A DNA stretch of 64,000 nt from Tenodera sinensis (GCA_030765045.1 CM060964.1:170446219-170510218); one strand, 5' to 3'; positions 46,294 to 56,873 are shown, numbered from the stretch's first letter. Program-made: numbers and translations. The notes: generated by a model from the letters alone, not told the origin.

Positions 46294-47463
46294 ATGCACA
46301 ATCTAGCACACCCTGGTATTCAAGCTACTATCAATTTAGTCAGAAAACGCTTCATTTGGCCATCACTAAAGAAGGACCTGAAGAACTGGACATCAGCATG
46401 TATACTGTGCCAACGAAGCAAAGTCTGGAAGCACACCAACAGTGCAGTAGGACGACATCCAGAAATTACCTCTAGATTCAATCATATTAATGTTGACATC
46501 GTGGGACCCTTACCTCCATCACAAGGATATCGCTATTTACAAACAATTATTGATCGTTTCTCAAGATGGCCAGCAGCACTTCCACTAGCAGATATTACAG
46601 CAGAAGCAGTTTCGTTTGCCATAATTTCAACATGGATACCTCGTTTTGGAGTGCCACAAATAATAACAACCGACCGAGGAAGACAGTTCGAATCTCAATT
46701 GTTCAAATGTCTATCCAACGCACTGGGCATTGTCCATATCAAAACTACAGCATATCATCCTCAAGCAAATGGGAAAATTGAGCGCTGGCATCGTCAGTTA
46801 AAGACTGCTTTAAAAGCACAGATGTCTGACGATTGGGTTTTGAAGCTGCGTTTAGTCTTGTTAGGTCTTCGCTCGTACATCATTCCACAAGTTGATACCA
46901 CACCAACGGAAATGACCTACGGTTCAGCAATCCGATTACCAGGAGAATTCCTCAATGAACAAAAATTAGTAATCGACATTCCAGCCTTCGTATTCAAACT
47001 GAAAGAACAGATGAGGAACCTAAAGCCAGTTCCCATTGAACATCATGACATTAAAAAGATATTCATTCACCCAGAACTCATGACAAGCAAATTCGTTTTC
47101 GTTCGACATGATGCAGTTAGAACCCTGCTTCAGCCGACTTATGATGGACCATATCAAGTTCTATCTCGCAATTACAAACACTTCAAAATAGAGACATCAA
47201 GTGGAAGACAAACAATTAGCATCGATAGATTAAAACCTGCTTTCATTCTAAAAGACTATTCTTCTCACAACATGGAAAACACATCAGAAGGATCAACATT
47301 GGATATTCCCTCACCTTCTCCATCTAGCAATCAACCCTGTGCACCTTTACCACAAACTACCAGATCAGGACGACAAGTCACCTTCCCTCGAAAATACATG
47401 GACGCTGTCACTGTGGAGGGAGTGTGTGGCGGTCACTTGTGGAGAAATCCAGAAACATTCTAG
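46294..47463 (+). CDS. pol: Gypsy pol: integrase, open frame of 389 codons
   Basis: The frame starts at the zinc-binding HHCC region (HNLAHPGIQATINLVRKRF...CILCQRSK). The catalytic triad is visible: Asp in NVDIVGPLPPS, Asp in ITTDRGRQFES, and Glu in NGKIERWHRQLKTAL. The C-terminal part has RTLLQPTYDGPYQVLSR, a Gypsy C-terminal motif, and no chromodomain is evident. The frame ends at 47463, inside the 3' LTR. It is the only intact pol domain, but upstream stops mean it could not be made from the normal polyprotein. Confidence 0.9.
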   Translation: MHNLAHPGIQATINLVRKRFIWPSLKKDLKNWTSACILCQRSKVWKHTNSAVGRHPEITSRFNHINVDIVGPLPPSQGYRYLQTIIDRFSRWPAALPLADITAEAVSFAIISTWIPRFGVPQIITTDRGRQFESQLFKCLSNALGIVHIKTTAYHPQANGKIERWHRQLKTALKAQMSDDWVLKLRLVLLGLRSYIIPQVDTTPTEMTYGSAIRLPGEFLNEQKLVIDIPAFVFKLKEQMRNLKPVPIEHHDIKKIFIHPELMTSKFVFVRHDAVRTLLQPTYDGPYQVLSRNYKHFKIETSSGRQTISIDRLKPAFILKDYSSHNMENTSEGSTLDIPSPSPSSNQPCAPLPQTTRSGRQVTFPRKYMDAVTVEGVCGGHLWRNPETF

Positions 47464-47575
47464 TTGATATTCTATGTTGCTATCTTTTGTTTTTCCTTTG
47501 TTAAAGAAGTCAATAAAATGTTTTGGTAACACGCATCATAAAAGGTTATTCAATAAACCGCATCTTAAAAACCAA
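47425..47575 (+). repeat. Gypsy 3' LTR
   Basis: Begins TGTGGCGGTCACTTGTGG and ends CTTAAAAACCAA, then ACAGT (target duplication). Preceded by the purine-rich tract at 47412-47422. Confidence 0.9.
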
Positions 47576-48063
47576 ACAGTAATGGTGTGTCTTGAACACA
47601 AATATCCTGCCTTGTCCTGTGTTTAGTGTGCGAGTGTAGGCCAATCACAATCGTTAGCTCCCAAACCATTACACGAAAGTGAAAGCACTTGACCTTCTTA
47701 CATCCGCAAACCAAGTCAATTCCTGGACTAACCCTAATGCAACGTTGTTGACTTTACTCATGTCGGAAACAGCAGCTCGGTGCATTCCTTCATGTCTTTT
47801 AAGTGATTAATTATTTTGAAACCCTGTGTGATGTCCCATAATTACTACTGAAGCCATGTCAGAAATAAGTTGGTCTACGCATTTTACAAGTAACAAACTA
47901 TTATCTTCATACGTTCTTGTAGAATTCTGCATCCAATTTGGATAAAAAACTATTTTTTTGAAATTGGCAGATCAAAGAATAAAGTGCTATTCCACCTCTT
48001 TATTTGTAATGCTTCCATGAGCACATAGTGGAAGGAATGTAATGACTTCCCTTCCACCCCGTA

Positions 48064-48750
48064 TGTAGGTTTTTACGTGGTTTGATTGTCTAATTGCTGC
48101 TAACAAATCTGGTGTGGCTATATCAAATAGCAGGGGGCTAAGTGGATCCCTTTGTAATACTCGGTTTGTCTGCACTAATTCCCTTGACAAGCTTGTTGTG
48201 TCGTATATAATTACAAAATTGTATGCCAGGATATTCTTCACCTGCTTAGTTAATGATGTCCATCCTGTAATTTCTTAGTTTATTAATTTCCGTCTGTACA
48301 TGAGGTCAAAAGTCTTGGTGTAATCAACAAGATTGTGCCGAATTTTCCCTTGTCATGTTTTTTTGCTTGTTCTATATCTTTTAACATTATCTATAGCATG
48401 TATAGCTGCTTTTTCTAAACCCAAATTGGTGTTCTGGTATTTCTGTGTGTACTTCTGTTATTTTGTCATTTAGTAACCATTAGTATTTTGAAGCTGTTGT
48501 TTTCCAGTGCAATCCCTCTAAGATTTGGGGCTGTTAGTTTTTGTATAGCTTGGTCCAGGCTCCCATCAGGATCTGCATCAAGTCTTTCAGGTGTTGGTTG
48601 ACAATCTGGTACAGGCCAGCTGCGTTATTGTTTTTTTGGGTTGGATGACTGCACTTAATTCCAAGTCATCCCTTTCATCCCTTAAGTTTATGATGATCAA
48701 CTGCACAATGCGTCTTTGTTAAATCTCCTTCCTGAAGATGTTCATGCCTA
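48064..48750 (-). mobile_element. LINE RT, N-terminal part (continues at 42286-42958)
   Basis: Minus-strand reading from about 48700 gives KDLMQIL/GAWTKLYKN-like blocks, then RGIALENNSFKIL, EIPEHQFGFRKS-like sequence, KFGTI...TKTFDLMYRRKLIN, VKNILAYNFVIIYDTTSLSR and TNRVLQRDPLSPLLFDIATP, ending DLLAAIRQSNHVKTYI directly at the insertion. These are RT motifs up to B (the consensus VLQGDPLSPLLF has Gly changed to Arg here). Motif C and the rest lie left of 42959. Confidence 0.8.
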
Positions 48751-49079
48751 ACTCATGAAATCCAGTCTTAAGTTACACTGTCTGTTGACTTGTGCATAAG
48801 TTTTCCTAAATCCACCAATTGAGCATTTTTTATAAACTCGATACATGCAAAATTTTAATTATATGTTGTGTCAGCATCATTTGAACCTCCTGCATTGTTC
48901 TGTTAAATCAGATTTTTGTGTATCTTGATAAATGTCCATTGGAGAAGGTAAGGAGTGTTAGCATTTTTTTGAAAACTCGATTGATGCATTTGCCCAGTTA
49001 AAGCAAAAGTTGATAGACACAATTTTATTACGTTTTGACACAGTATACAGCAACCTTAATTCAATGAAATACAGTATTG
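48751..49079. other. Unassigned, possibly more LINE sequence
   Basis: No clear motif is present. It may include the upstream part of the minus-strand LINE. Confidence 0.3.
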
Positions 49080-49081
49080 CC

Positions 49082-49445
49082 CCTCAATACTACCTCACTG
49101 GTATGGTGCTTGGATTTGAAGTTTGTTTCTGTAAGTCTTCTTACACTGCTGCATCGCTGGCATTAACTGCTAACTCACTGGTGTGGTTTATAGATTTCAG
49201 ATTTATTTATGCAAGCTTTGTTACACTGCTGCTTTCTAAGCATTAACTGCTAACTCATTGGTGTGGTTGTTAGATTTCAGATTCATTACTGCAAGCTTTG
49301 TTACACTGCTGCATTGTAAGGCTTAACTGCTAACTCACTGATGGGGTTCTTGGATTTCAGATTCATTACTGCTGCATTCTAAGCATTAACTGCTAACTTA
49401 GTGTTGTGGTTTTTGGATTGCATGTTCATTTCTGCAAGCACTGTA
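49082..49445. repeat. Minisatellite, unit about 65-80 bp, 4-5 copies
   Basis: The phrases TTACACTGCTGC, CATTAACTGCTAACTCACTG and TTAGATTTCAGATTCATTAC recur in order from 49082 to 49445 with small indels and substitutions. One unit is shortened (49360-49385). No coding meaning is evident. Confidence 0.85.
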
Positions 49446-50030
49446 ATATGTGGCATATTTATGGTTAGTAGAGATGCTGCACTGTGCATACACCATAGAC
49501 AGTAGACTGATACTGTACCAGTGATAGAATGTACAGGAGGCATGAATCGTTAGAGCAAAGAAAGGAAATTGCCCTAGAGTAGTGATGTAGCTTATTATTG
49601 CTTTCTTGGAGAGGAGAACAGTTTCCAGCATTTCATATTTCTACCCAGTGCGCGGACACAGTTATATGTCTCAACCAGAGGTTTCGGCAGAATTGAAAAG
49701 GAAAAAAGAGTATCTTGAACCTTGATGAGTATCATGAGGTATTGCATAATCATGTCTCTGAAAGTGTTGTTTAAAGACTGAAAAATTAAGGATAGTGCAA
49801 AGCAAAAAGTGAAGTCAAAGTTTCCTTTCAAGATGAATACATAGCGAATTGTAACATATTCAAAGCAAGATCATAAGGTATGTGTAGAAGTTCACAATGC
49901 ATATTCTGGTTTACCTGTGGAGGTGATTGTGAATGATGAAACCATGCCTTGATCTCAAAATGTTCCCAAAATAAATATTTTAGTGAGCAAAGAAAAGAAA
50001 GGAAGATGTTCAAAATCTATTCACTTATTC
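49446..50030. other. Unassigned sequence
   Basis: No feature recognised; the short minus-strand frames (49398-49631, 49595-49831, 49828-50013) have no known resemblance. Confidence 0.4.
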
Positions 50031-50300
50031 TTCTAAGCATTACAGCCCACTGTGGGCTTCAGTTTCCCTTAGCATTTGCTTTCATTCATCCCTATCCATA
50101 GCCTTCCTTCTCCATACCCTAACATCGAGTAGTTGCATTGTATCCTTTCTTACAGCGTCTTCCCATCTTCTCCTTGGTGCTCCTTTTGGTCTGGTCTTGT
50201 AAAATTTTCCATCCGATATTTTCTTGGGGATACATTTATCAGTTATTCTTGCCACATGGCTGGCCCATCTCAATGTCCTTAGTTTTGTAGCTTTCCCAAT
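50030..50300 (-). mobile_element. LINE ORF2 C-terminal fragment (RTE-like)
   Basis: The minus-strand reading LRWASHVARITDKCIPKKIS, RPKGAPRRRWEDAVRKD and DVRVWRRKAMDRDEW ends in LRETEAHSGL. This is the WAGHVARM...R-x-RW-x-D...A-x-DR-x-xW...EA-x-x-H-x-GL pattern at the C terminus of many RTE-type ORF2 proteins. Only this 85-90-codon end remains. Confidence 0.75.
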
Positions 50301-51439
50301 ATCCCCCTCTTTATATGCTTAATATATTTCTTTATTCCACCGTATTCATTATCTTACATCTTATTCAAAATTCTGTATGAAACCAGTACCTTCTGACCCA
50401 GCATGATGAACTATTAGCATACTTCCCTTTCCCTGACGAAGTTTCATACCCTGTTGCCCTTACTCTTGCCAAATATATGGTTTGGAGTGATTCTGGTTCA
50501 CCCAAGTTTTGTCTAGATATATTCAAGGATGAGTGTCACCCAAAATTTTTAGGTTGTGCATTTCTGTCAGCTACAGTCCATTAGTAACTTCCTACAATCA
50601 TTACTTTTTTGTACTTATAACCAGCACTCCTCATTTCACTATGAATTGAATGCATTGAGCCCTTGTTATTTGTATCTTCCCTCACTGTCAGTGTTTTCGT
50701 TTTTTTGCTTCTGTTAGATATTTTCCTTGAACATAGAAAGTGAGCATTGTTCTGCACAAAATGTATTTTTGAAAATCGTCCAAACCCGTAATTCGCTTTC
50801 CAACTTTTTGGGTTTTCTCCAGATATTGAAATACAGGTAAACTTACTTTAAAAAAATAATAAGCTGCCTCGAGATTCTTAGTTCCTGACACAAGGTTCTG
50901 CACATGCTCATCATAGCATGTGCCTTAGTGCACTAGGTAACAGTAATGAAACTAAACTTCATATACTTAACACTTAGTTTAGTTTCTACTAAAGTATCTA
51001 GGGTTATTACTAACAGCAAACAAACCCTCTAAGAGCTGAAATCAGAGGTTCATCGATAAATATAACATCTGGCAAGCAAATGCCAGCATGATGGCTACAC
51101 AATAGGAGGTGCAATATGAAGAGCAGGAGTAGTGTGGATAGTTAACACATGTCTCCGGAGTAAGTGTAAGAGAAAGTGTAAGGTTTGAATCCTGGCACAG
51201 TAACAATAAACTTTTTTCATTTCTCATAATGAAGGCTTAGAACGTTAATGTTTACAGTTGATATGAAGCTTTCCTGGCTCCACATGCACCACAATCTGTC
51301 AATAAAAGACATCTCTACAGCAAATGTGTTATGGGACAAGGTGAGATGCAGGAACCGAGGTTGCCACAGACTTTATTTTTTCCAGTCTCCATGCCCTGCA
51401 GAGTGAAGGCAGTTGTTGACACTGGTGGTTTGTGCGTTA
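50301..51439. other. Unassigned intron sequence
   Basis: No coding or repeat feature recognised. Confidence 0.4.
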
Positions 51440-51562
51440 GGTAATAGCCCTGCCACCACCAGTGCCGCCACCACTGCTGCCACCACCACCGCCACTGCCA
51501 CCACCGCCACCACCACCACCGCCACTGCCACCACCGCCACCACCACTGCCACCGCCACCAGC
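51440..51562. repeat. CCA/CCG trinucleotide tract
   Basis: CCACCACCGCCACTG-type units repeat for about 120 bp, with CCG/CTG interruptions. Translated frames (Thr/Ala or Trp/Gly/Val) are artefacts. Confidence 0.9.
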
Positions 51563-53735
51563 TACCCACCACCTTTTGTCTTGTTATTAGTTTTATTTTA
51601 TTTCACATTTTCAAAGAGCAACATTTGTTTTCATGTTCATTTGTATCTGTTAGGGCTTAGTTGCCTTTAAAAGTCCAGAAGTGATGGGCAATGATGTTTC
51701 CACAATGCCATTATAATATATGTTTTATTGTAACATGTCATGTTACAACCATATAAACAGAATTAAACAGAACAGATGCAAAAAATAAAGTTACAATACT
51801 ATACAGAATTTCGAACTGACCACCACTGATGCGAAGACAGACATTACCGCTAGACCACGGTATCTACTAGCAGCGATTGCTTTATACATGTAGAAGGATG
51901 GTCCTTCAATCGATATACCATGCAGCAACCACAATTTCCTGCTTGTTGCACATTGTGAACCCTGCTTCTGTGTTCAGGTGAAGCTGCTTTACTGCAAATT
52001 CATGACACTTTATGTGCAGTACCTACAACAAAAACCTCCACAGGTTTAGAAAAATTTACAGTTGCTCTGTATTGTGGATAGGAGAGCCTTTTTGAAAAGT
52101 TTTGTACATTAAATACAATATTTCTACCGTGCATATGAATCGTTTTATATTTGATAATTGAAAAATCACTTGTGACTACTTAGATGGTCATGTTCACACT
52201 TGTCACAAAAAGCAGCGAAAATAGAAATACAATAATTTATGGACTAACAACATTTCAGGTCAAGCTTGAAACACAACTTAACACATGTGTGTTCACTTAC
52301 GTAATAACATACTGCTACTCTTAAAACAAACTGAGCATTAACTCATCTCTTTTCAAACTGCATGGTTTGTATTTTCATACAGTTCTTTTGTGTTCATATT
52401 TGAGATAATCTTTTTGAGCAAGGAATGCTAGTATTTGTAAGCCTATTCTGAGTTGAATAAATGTTGAGTGACAACAACCAATTGAAATTAAAAAATGCAT
52501 TGCATGTTTCAAGTATTGTAAGGATGGGATTTTTGTACAATTATGATCAGAAAATAATCTTTTGTCTAATTATAAGATTGACAATTCTCATTTTTGAGCT
52601 TTTATCCAAGCACAACTAACGTGGATAATGTTCTAGGTTGAGGTGCTTAAGAAGCACATACCCATACTGGGCACCTCTGATAGGAGGGTCTAATATATGA
52701 ATTGCTGAAACCTTCAGTATGGCCCACTTTCACATGCCTTTAACTTTTGCACTTCCCTTTGTGTTAATTCATGGTGCACCATAATTAGGGACAGAATTTT
52801 TTATTTTTAATAATCCCTTTAATATGTATGCTGTACTGTGCACATAAATGTGCTCATACAAAAAGTATTAAGGCATCACATCGAGATAAAATAAAAATTT
52901 AAATGCAATTTAATATAATCTCTCCATGAATAAAAATATTGTGAAAACCATGTGCATTAATTCTCTTTAATATTGAATTCTTAGGATATACATATCCACC
53001 TGTAACCTAGGTATGTCACTTATTTTTACTTTCGACATGATCACAAGAAAACATGTTTTTCACCATATGGAAGCAATGTACCACTGAATTAAATAACCTG
53101 AACTTTCAACTGGAGACTGATAGGGAATCCTCAGGAATGTTTTCGGAATTGAATTTCTTAAAATGTGAACAGTTGAATATTTTGAAGTGCTTTCTTTTGT
53201 GTCAATTGGTAGGTTACTTTTTATAAATGCACTAAGAATTAAAATCCAAACATACATTTAATATTATGCATAAGTATAATCAACATATGTGAACACAATT
53301 CTTAGCACTTCTTAGCAAGTCACCTTTATACCATGCGGAGACACCTTGAGTACAACCAGGTAAGGTAGGGATTCACCAATGTGATGTGATATATTGATTG
53401 CATTCCCTAGTGAGCAGACCATCATTGTTGTGTAGTTTCAAGAGTGATTCTGAAATAGTTTATTTGTAAATCAAATATGAAGATAAAATAACACATGTGT
53501 TTTTAAAAGACATATGTTTACAAGCCAAATTATATACAACATAAAATATTATATGACTGAAATTACCTGAATTATGGAAACTAATTATATAACTGGAATT
53601 ATCTTCTGGGCTGCTATGCCTGGTATGCTGGAGACAGTTGTTTCAGAGGTTTAGTCCACAACTGAGATGGACATGTTGAGTGTGGTGGTCAAAGCCACCT
53701 TGGAGAAGGTATCATTGCATCTGAAGTGTTACTCA
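51563..53735. other. Unassigned AT-rich intron sequence
   Basis: About 2.2 kb with no recognisable coding sequence, inverted-end pair or SINE head. Confidence 0.4.
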
Positions 53736-54121
53736 TCTGTGCCATTATATTTATACTGTGAATGCCCTTTGCTGATTGGTCTGAGGTGAGCAGAGGCCAG
53801 ATGGATTGCTTTTCTTCTGATTGGCTTGCTTTGCTTTCTCATGTTATAACATTTTTTACCGTTGATAACTGGATCCAGTTGCTGTTTAGTTTCAGAGCCT
53901 CTTCTTCTTGGAATTGTTTGGATGTTAGTAAATTTTGGTAGTGTAATCAGGCATAGTAGTGTTATTGATGAAAGGATGCTTGTGTCCTGGATCTTGATGG
54001 TGTGTTTGGTGACTGCAGACTTTTCTACGTGGCACAGATGGCAGATTGTTTATTGCTTAGTAAGCCTGGTGTTAACATTCTGTGTAGTTCCAATGTAGAG
54101 TGAACTGCAAGAACATGGAAT
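53736..54121 (-). mobile_element. Penelope-like GIY-YIG end, left (minus) arm of a head-to-head pair
   Basis: Minus-strand reading from 54145 gives DVHRIPCSCSSLYIGTTQNV and NTRL, then EKSAVTKHTIKIQDTSILSS and RRRGSETKQQLDPVING. This is the GIY-YIG endonuclease and C-terminal tail of a Penelope-like element (GVYRIPCSC...YIGTTKRSVNTRL...EKSAVAEH...IKFQDT-x-VLSS). A stop follows NTRLTKQ. It is the mirror image of the right arm at 54122-54600. Confidence 0.7.
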
Positions 54122-54600
54122 ACGATGTACATCCGCTGACAACAGCATTGCTTGCTCTTGCAGTTTGGTCTACATTGAAACCATGCAGTGCAGGGTAACT
54201 GTAGGCTTATTGAGTGCGAGAGAAACTGTTGTTGGAGCCAAATAAAAATGGCCTGCAGTCCCTAAACATTCCATTGAAACAGAGGGCAAACACATCAAAT
54301 TTCAGAATACAAGCATCCTTTCATCAATAACACACTACCATATGCAACTACAGCAAGAAGCTATGAATATTTATAAACATTCCCAATAATTTATGTAAGA
54401 GAGGAGAATCTGAAACTAAATAGCAGTTGTCACCCAGTCTCTAAGGTAGAAAATGTCATAACATGAGAAAACAAAGCAAGCCAATCAGAAGAGAGTAATG
54501 GCACAGGAAAGACCAGACCCCTCCCACCAGCCTGCTGGTTTCTGCCCACCACAGGCTAATCAACTACGGGCACTCACAGTATAAATACAGCAGCATTGAT
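54122..54600 (+). mobile_element. Penelope-like GIY-YIG end, right (plus) arm of a head-to-head pair
   Basis: Plus-strand reading from about 54140 gives SIACSCSLVYIETMQ, then KHSIETEGKHIKFQNTSILS, QQEAMNIYKH and ERRI (consensus REAIEI-x-KH). The Gly of YIG is Glu. The nucleotide sequence 54300-54600, reverse-complemented, matches the left arm over long stretches, for example TTCTGATTGGCTTGCTTTG and TCTCATGTTAT. Both arms start at nearly the same codon of the domain. Confidence 0.7.
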
Positions 54601-54920
54601 AAGATGCAGCGATAATTTCTCCGATGAGATTTTGACTCTGCCGCTGTAGATGTCACCATAGTTTTGGACGAAACTCCCAAAATATTTCTGGAGAGATACC
54701 GTACATAGTGTGTGTGCACTTGTGCAAAGTCTTTTTACAGTTTTTTTACATCAGAATTCAGAAACACCTTTGAGTAATAGAGAGATGAATATTCAACATT
54801 TAATTACATAGAAGTATATAAACATTTACTCTATTCTGAATATTGTGATAATTTTCTTGCTAAATGAAATTTAAAACGGTTTGTGTGGCTGTGCCATCTA
54901 ATTCATAACATTTGTTTCAG
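54601..54920. other. Intron end before the small KAT6 exon
   Basis: No repeat is recognised. It ends with the acceptor ATTCATAACATTTGTTTCAG at 54901-54920. Confidence 0.5.
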
Positions 54921-54923
54921 CAG
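54917..54923 (+). promoter_or_regulatory. enok: Tandem (NAGNAG) splice acceptor
   Basis: TTTCAGCAGAAACG offers two AG acceptors three bases apart (54920 and 54923). Use of the second would drop one Ala codon and keep the frame (G+CA GAA versus G+AA). Such acceptors often yield both products; which one is used here cannot be told from sequence. Confidence 0.6.
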
Positions 54924-55012
54924 AAACGACACAAACCACAAAAATGCTTCCCCCTGGTGTTACACAGAGAGATGTGGAGCTGTTTAAAGAGACCAGAGAA
55001 CGTGCTAATTCA
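54921..55012 (+). CDS. enok: KAT6/enok histone acetyltransferase, 92-bp internal exon
   Basis: Acceptor TTTGTTTCAG and donor TCA|GTAAGTGG enclose 92 bp. Joined to the single G left by the exon at 17093-19050, this gives exactly 31 codons ending in phase 0. The peptide contains MLPPGVTQRDVELFKETRER, which matches the KAT6A block IMTEKDMELFRDIQEQALQ that lies immediately N-terminal to the MYST acetyltransferase domain (from memory). The next exon should start the MYST zinc-finger region (RCP...IEFGKYEI...LCEFCLKY). I did not find it by 64000, so the following intron is at least 9 kb or the exon was missed. The exon is too short to stand alone; phase and homology together make it convincing. Confidence 0.85.
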
Positions 55013-56873
55013 GTAAGTGGAAAGAATAGTTATTTTGTTATCAGCTGCACCATGAAATATTGTGGAAGAAAAATGTGTGGATAAATGGTTGAATATCAGG
55101 GAGTCAAGTGGTCTCTTTGTTTTAATTTGTTCTGAACAGTTGGTAATAGTTGATTAGAAGTCACTGCTTAAGTGAGTTAAGGGCCAAAAAAGTAATGTAT
55201 ATTTATTGAAAAACAAATATTTTACACTGAAAGCCAGATCAGACCTTTTGCCAATATTATGCTTTTATTCTGTAGTGTGCATTTCAACATACATTAACTT
55301 CCCCTGTACGAAAACTTCCTTTAAATAAGGTGTGTTTGATAAGAATCCAATGACCAAATTGTGATACCATAAATTATGGCCAGTTAGAGGCACACTTGCA
55401 GCCAAATGGTTTTATATGGTAATGCTTTACAAGTGTTGACTGCAGAGTGAGATTGTTCTCTGCTCTATGCTGAAAATTCAGTTTTAAATCTTTCACGTAG
55501 GTCTACATTTTTGCTTTGTTTTTGTACAGTTTTGTACCTGCAAATGGTATTACAAAACACCATTGTGTGTCAGAGGATATGTACGAAATGTACATACAGA
55601 AGAAAAAAGGTTCATGTTTTTCACTTGCCACACTGAACAAATAAATAAAATTCATAGTATGTAGTTTGCAATTTTAGAATTTGCTGTAAAACCAAGTTAC
55701 AAAATACTCTAAATGTATATGGGCATCAAGGTTTAAATTGGGTACGAATGAAACTTCTGTGTTCTTTGGTGCATTTCATATCTTTCTGTGAACCATGGTT
55801 GTTGCTCTTATATAAAAATGTGCTCGAGAGTATGTTAATCTGCTGCTCTTCTATTATGCAGCAAGCTGTATAAATAATGAATTCCAAGAGGACGTGCAAA
55901 ACTGAATGTGTTTCAAAGGGATGAACGGTAGCTCTGTGATACAGGATTACAGAGGGAAAATTGTGTAGACCTTGTCTTCCCATATACTGTTACAAACGTT
56001 TGATGCACACTGTACGATCAGTTGTGAATTGTAATAAACCACCCTTGTGCTGGCACTCATCCTCAGTCTTTGTTAATCCAACTGTAAAAAGGTTTGTGCA
56101 GCCAGCCATCATACAATGGAAGTATAAAAAGCTAGATGTAGCTATGTCACTGAAATAGAGATTTAAAAAATCTGGAAATCATCCTGTTTGTGCTACATTA
56201 TACTGGACTACCTCCAGAATGGCACTGTAAAATTTTGTGTAAGTTCTGGTTGCCCATACCTGTTACGACAGCGGTGGCAGTAACAGCAGCTCATGTTCAC
56301 TGAAATTTTAACTGCAAACAGTCAATAACTGAACTGGAAAAGAGCACTCCTAGGGTGTGACCAGTTAATCTCTCTCACGTCCTTATCTGTAGTACCTAAT
56401 AGCACTTATACATACACATGCCCTAGGTGGAACCAGTTTTCCCTAGAAAGTGGCAAGCTGTGTATACAGTCATGCTTAGTTACATTTTCTTTTTGTAAAA
56501 TTAGATGATAATTTGATTACTATACTAGTTCTATTATCATTCGGCAACAAACAGAACAATATCAGAAACAGGCAAACATTTGGAAACCAGGCTTCTTACA
56601 TTGGGTTGCACCGGGAGAACAAAAAGCTTGCAAACTGGCTGTGCGTTGTTTTGCTGATCTGTATCTTTGACACTTGTTGCCATCTGCTACTATCTTAGAA
56701 AGATGTGGATGAAATCATACAACATTCCTAGAGTTGCTTTTAAAGGCTTTCCTGGGGTTTCTATCTCAGGGGTAACTTAAAATATAAACTGTACAGGACA
56801 AACACACACACCCTGGAAGAACTAAAATAAAATATCTACCAGGAAATTGTCAGCATTTCTCAGTGTGAATGAA
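55013..56873 (+). other. enok: Next intron, unassigned part
   Basis: No MYST-domain exon, repeat family or element end is recognised. The frame at 55961-56158 is unrecognised. Confidence 0.4.

Larger units (their letters stand above)
43158..47575 (+). mobile_element. Ty3/Gypsy LTR retrotransposon, complete structure, coding capacity broken
   Basis: The 4418-bp element has 151-bp LTRs, a TGG start of a primer-binding site at 43311, gag, pol in the order protease, RT, RNase H, integrase, and a purine-rich GTGGAGGGAG just before the 3' LTR. It has no envelope-like frame. The order and the short Gag with a weak zinc knuckle fit the compact Mag/CsRn1-like Gypsy elements of arthropods; the clade is my inference. 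The LTRs differ at 3 of 151 positions, so it is fairly recent, yet gag and pol carry several stops and frameshifts and the RT active site is altered. Confidence 0.95.
43153..47580. repeat. Target-site duplication ACAGT bracketing the Gypsy element
   Basis: ACAGT occurs at 43153-43157 and 47576-47580, immediately outside the two 151-bp LTRs. Five bases is the normal Ty3/Gypsy target duplication. Confidence 0.85.
42961..48061. mobile_element. TA-flanked inverted-repeat element inserted in the LINE and itself carrying the Gypsy insertion
   Basis: The left end CCGGGTGGAAGGGAAGTC and the reverse complement of the right end, CGGGGTGGAAGGGAAGTC, are an 18-bp inverted repeat with one mismatch. TA lies on both sides (42959-42960 and 48062-48063). 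Removing the element with one TA joins the LINE codons ...HVKTYI to YEDHQ in frame, exactly as expected for an RT reading YADD after a short hydrophobic run. Without the Gypsy element and its duplication the insert is about 678 bp with no recognised coding sequence, so it is a MITE-type element. Confidence 0.75.
19051..54920 (+). other. enok: KAT6/enok giant intron (35,870 bp)
   Basis: It is bounded by GTAAGAAC at 19051 and TTTGTTTCAG ending at 54920. Splicing joins one base (G, phase 1) to CAGAAACG, giving an uninterrupted frame. Everything between is mobile-element relics and simple repeats, listed separately. I found no additional KAT6-like exon inside, but a short exon could be missed. 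Confidence 0.75.
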
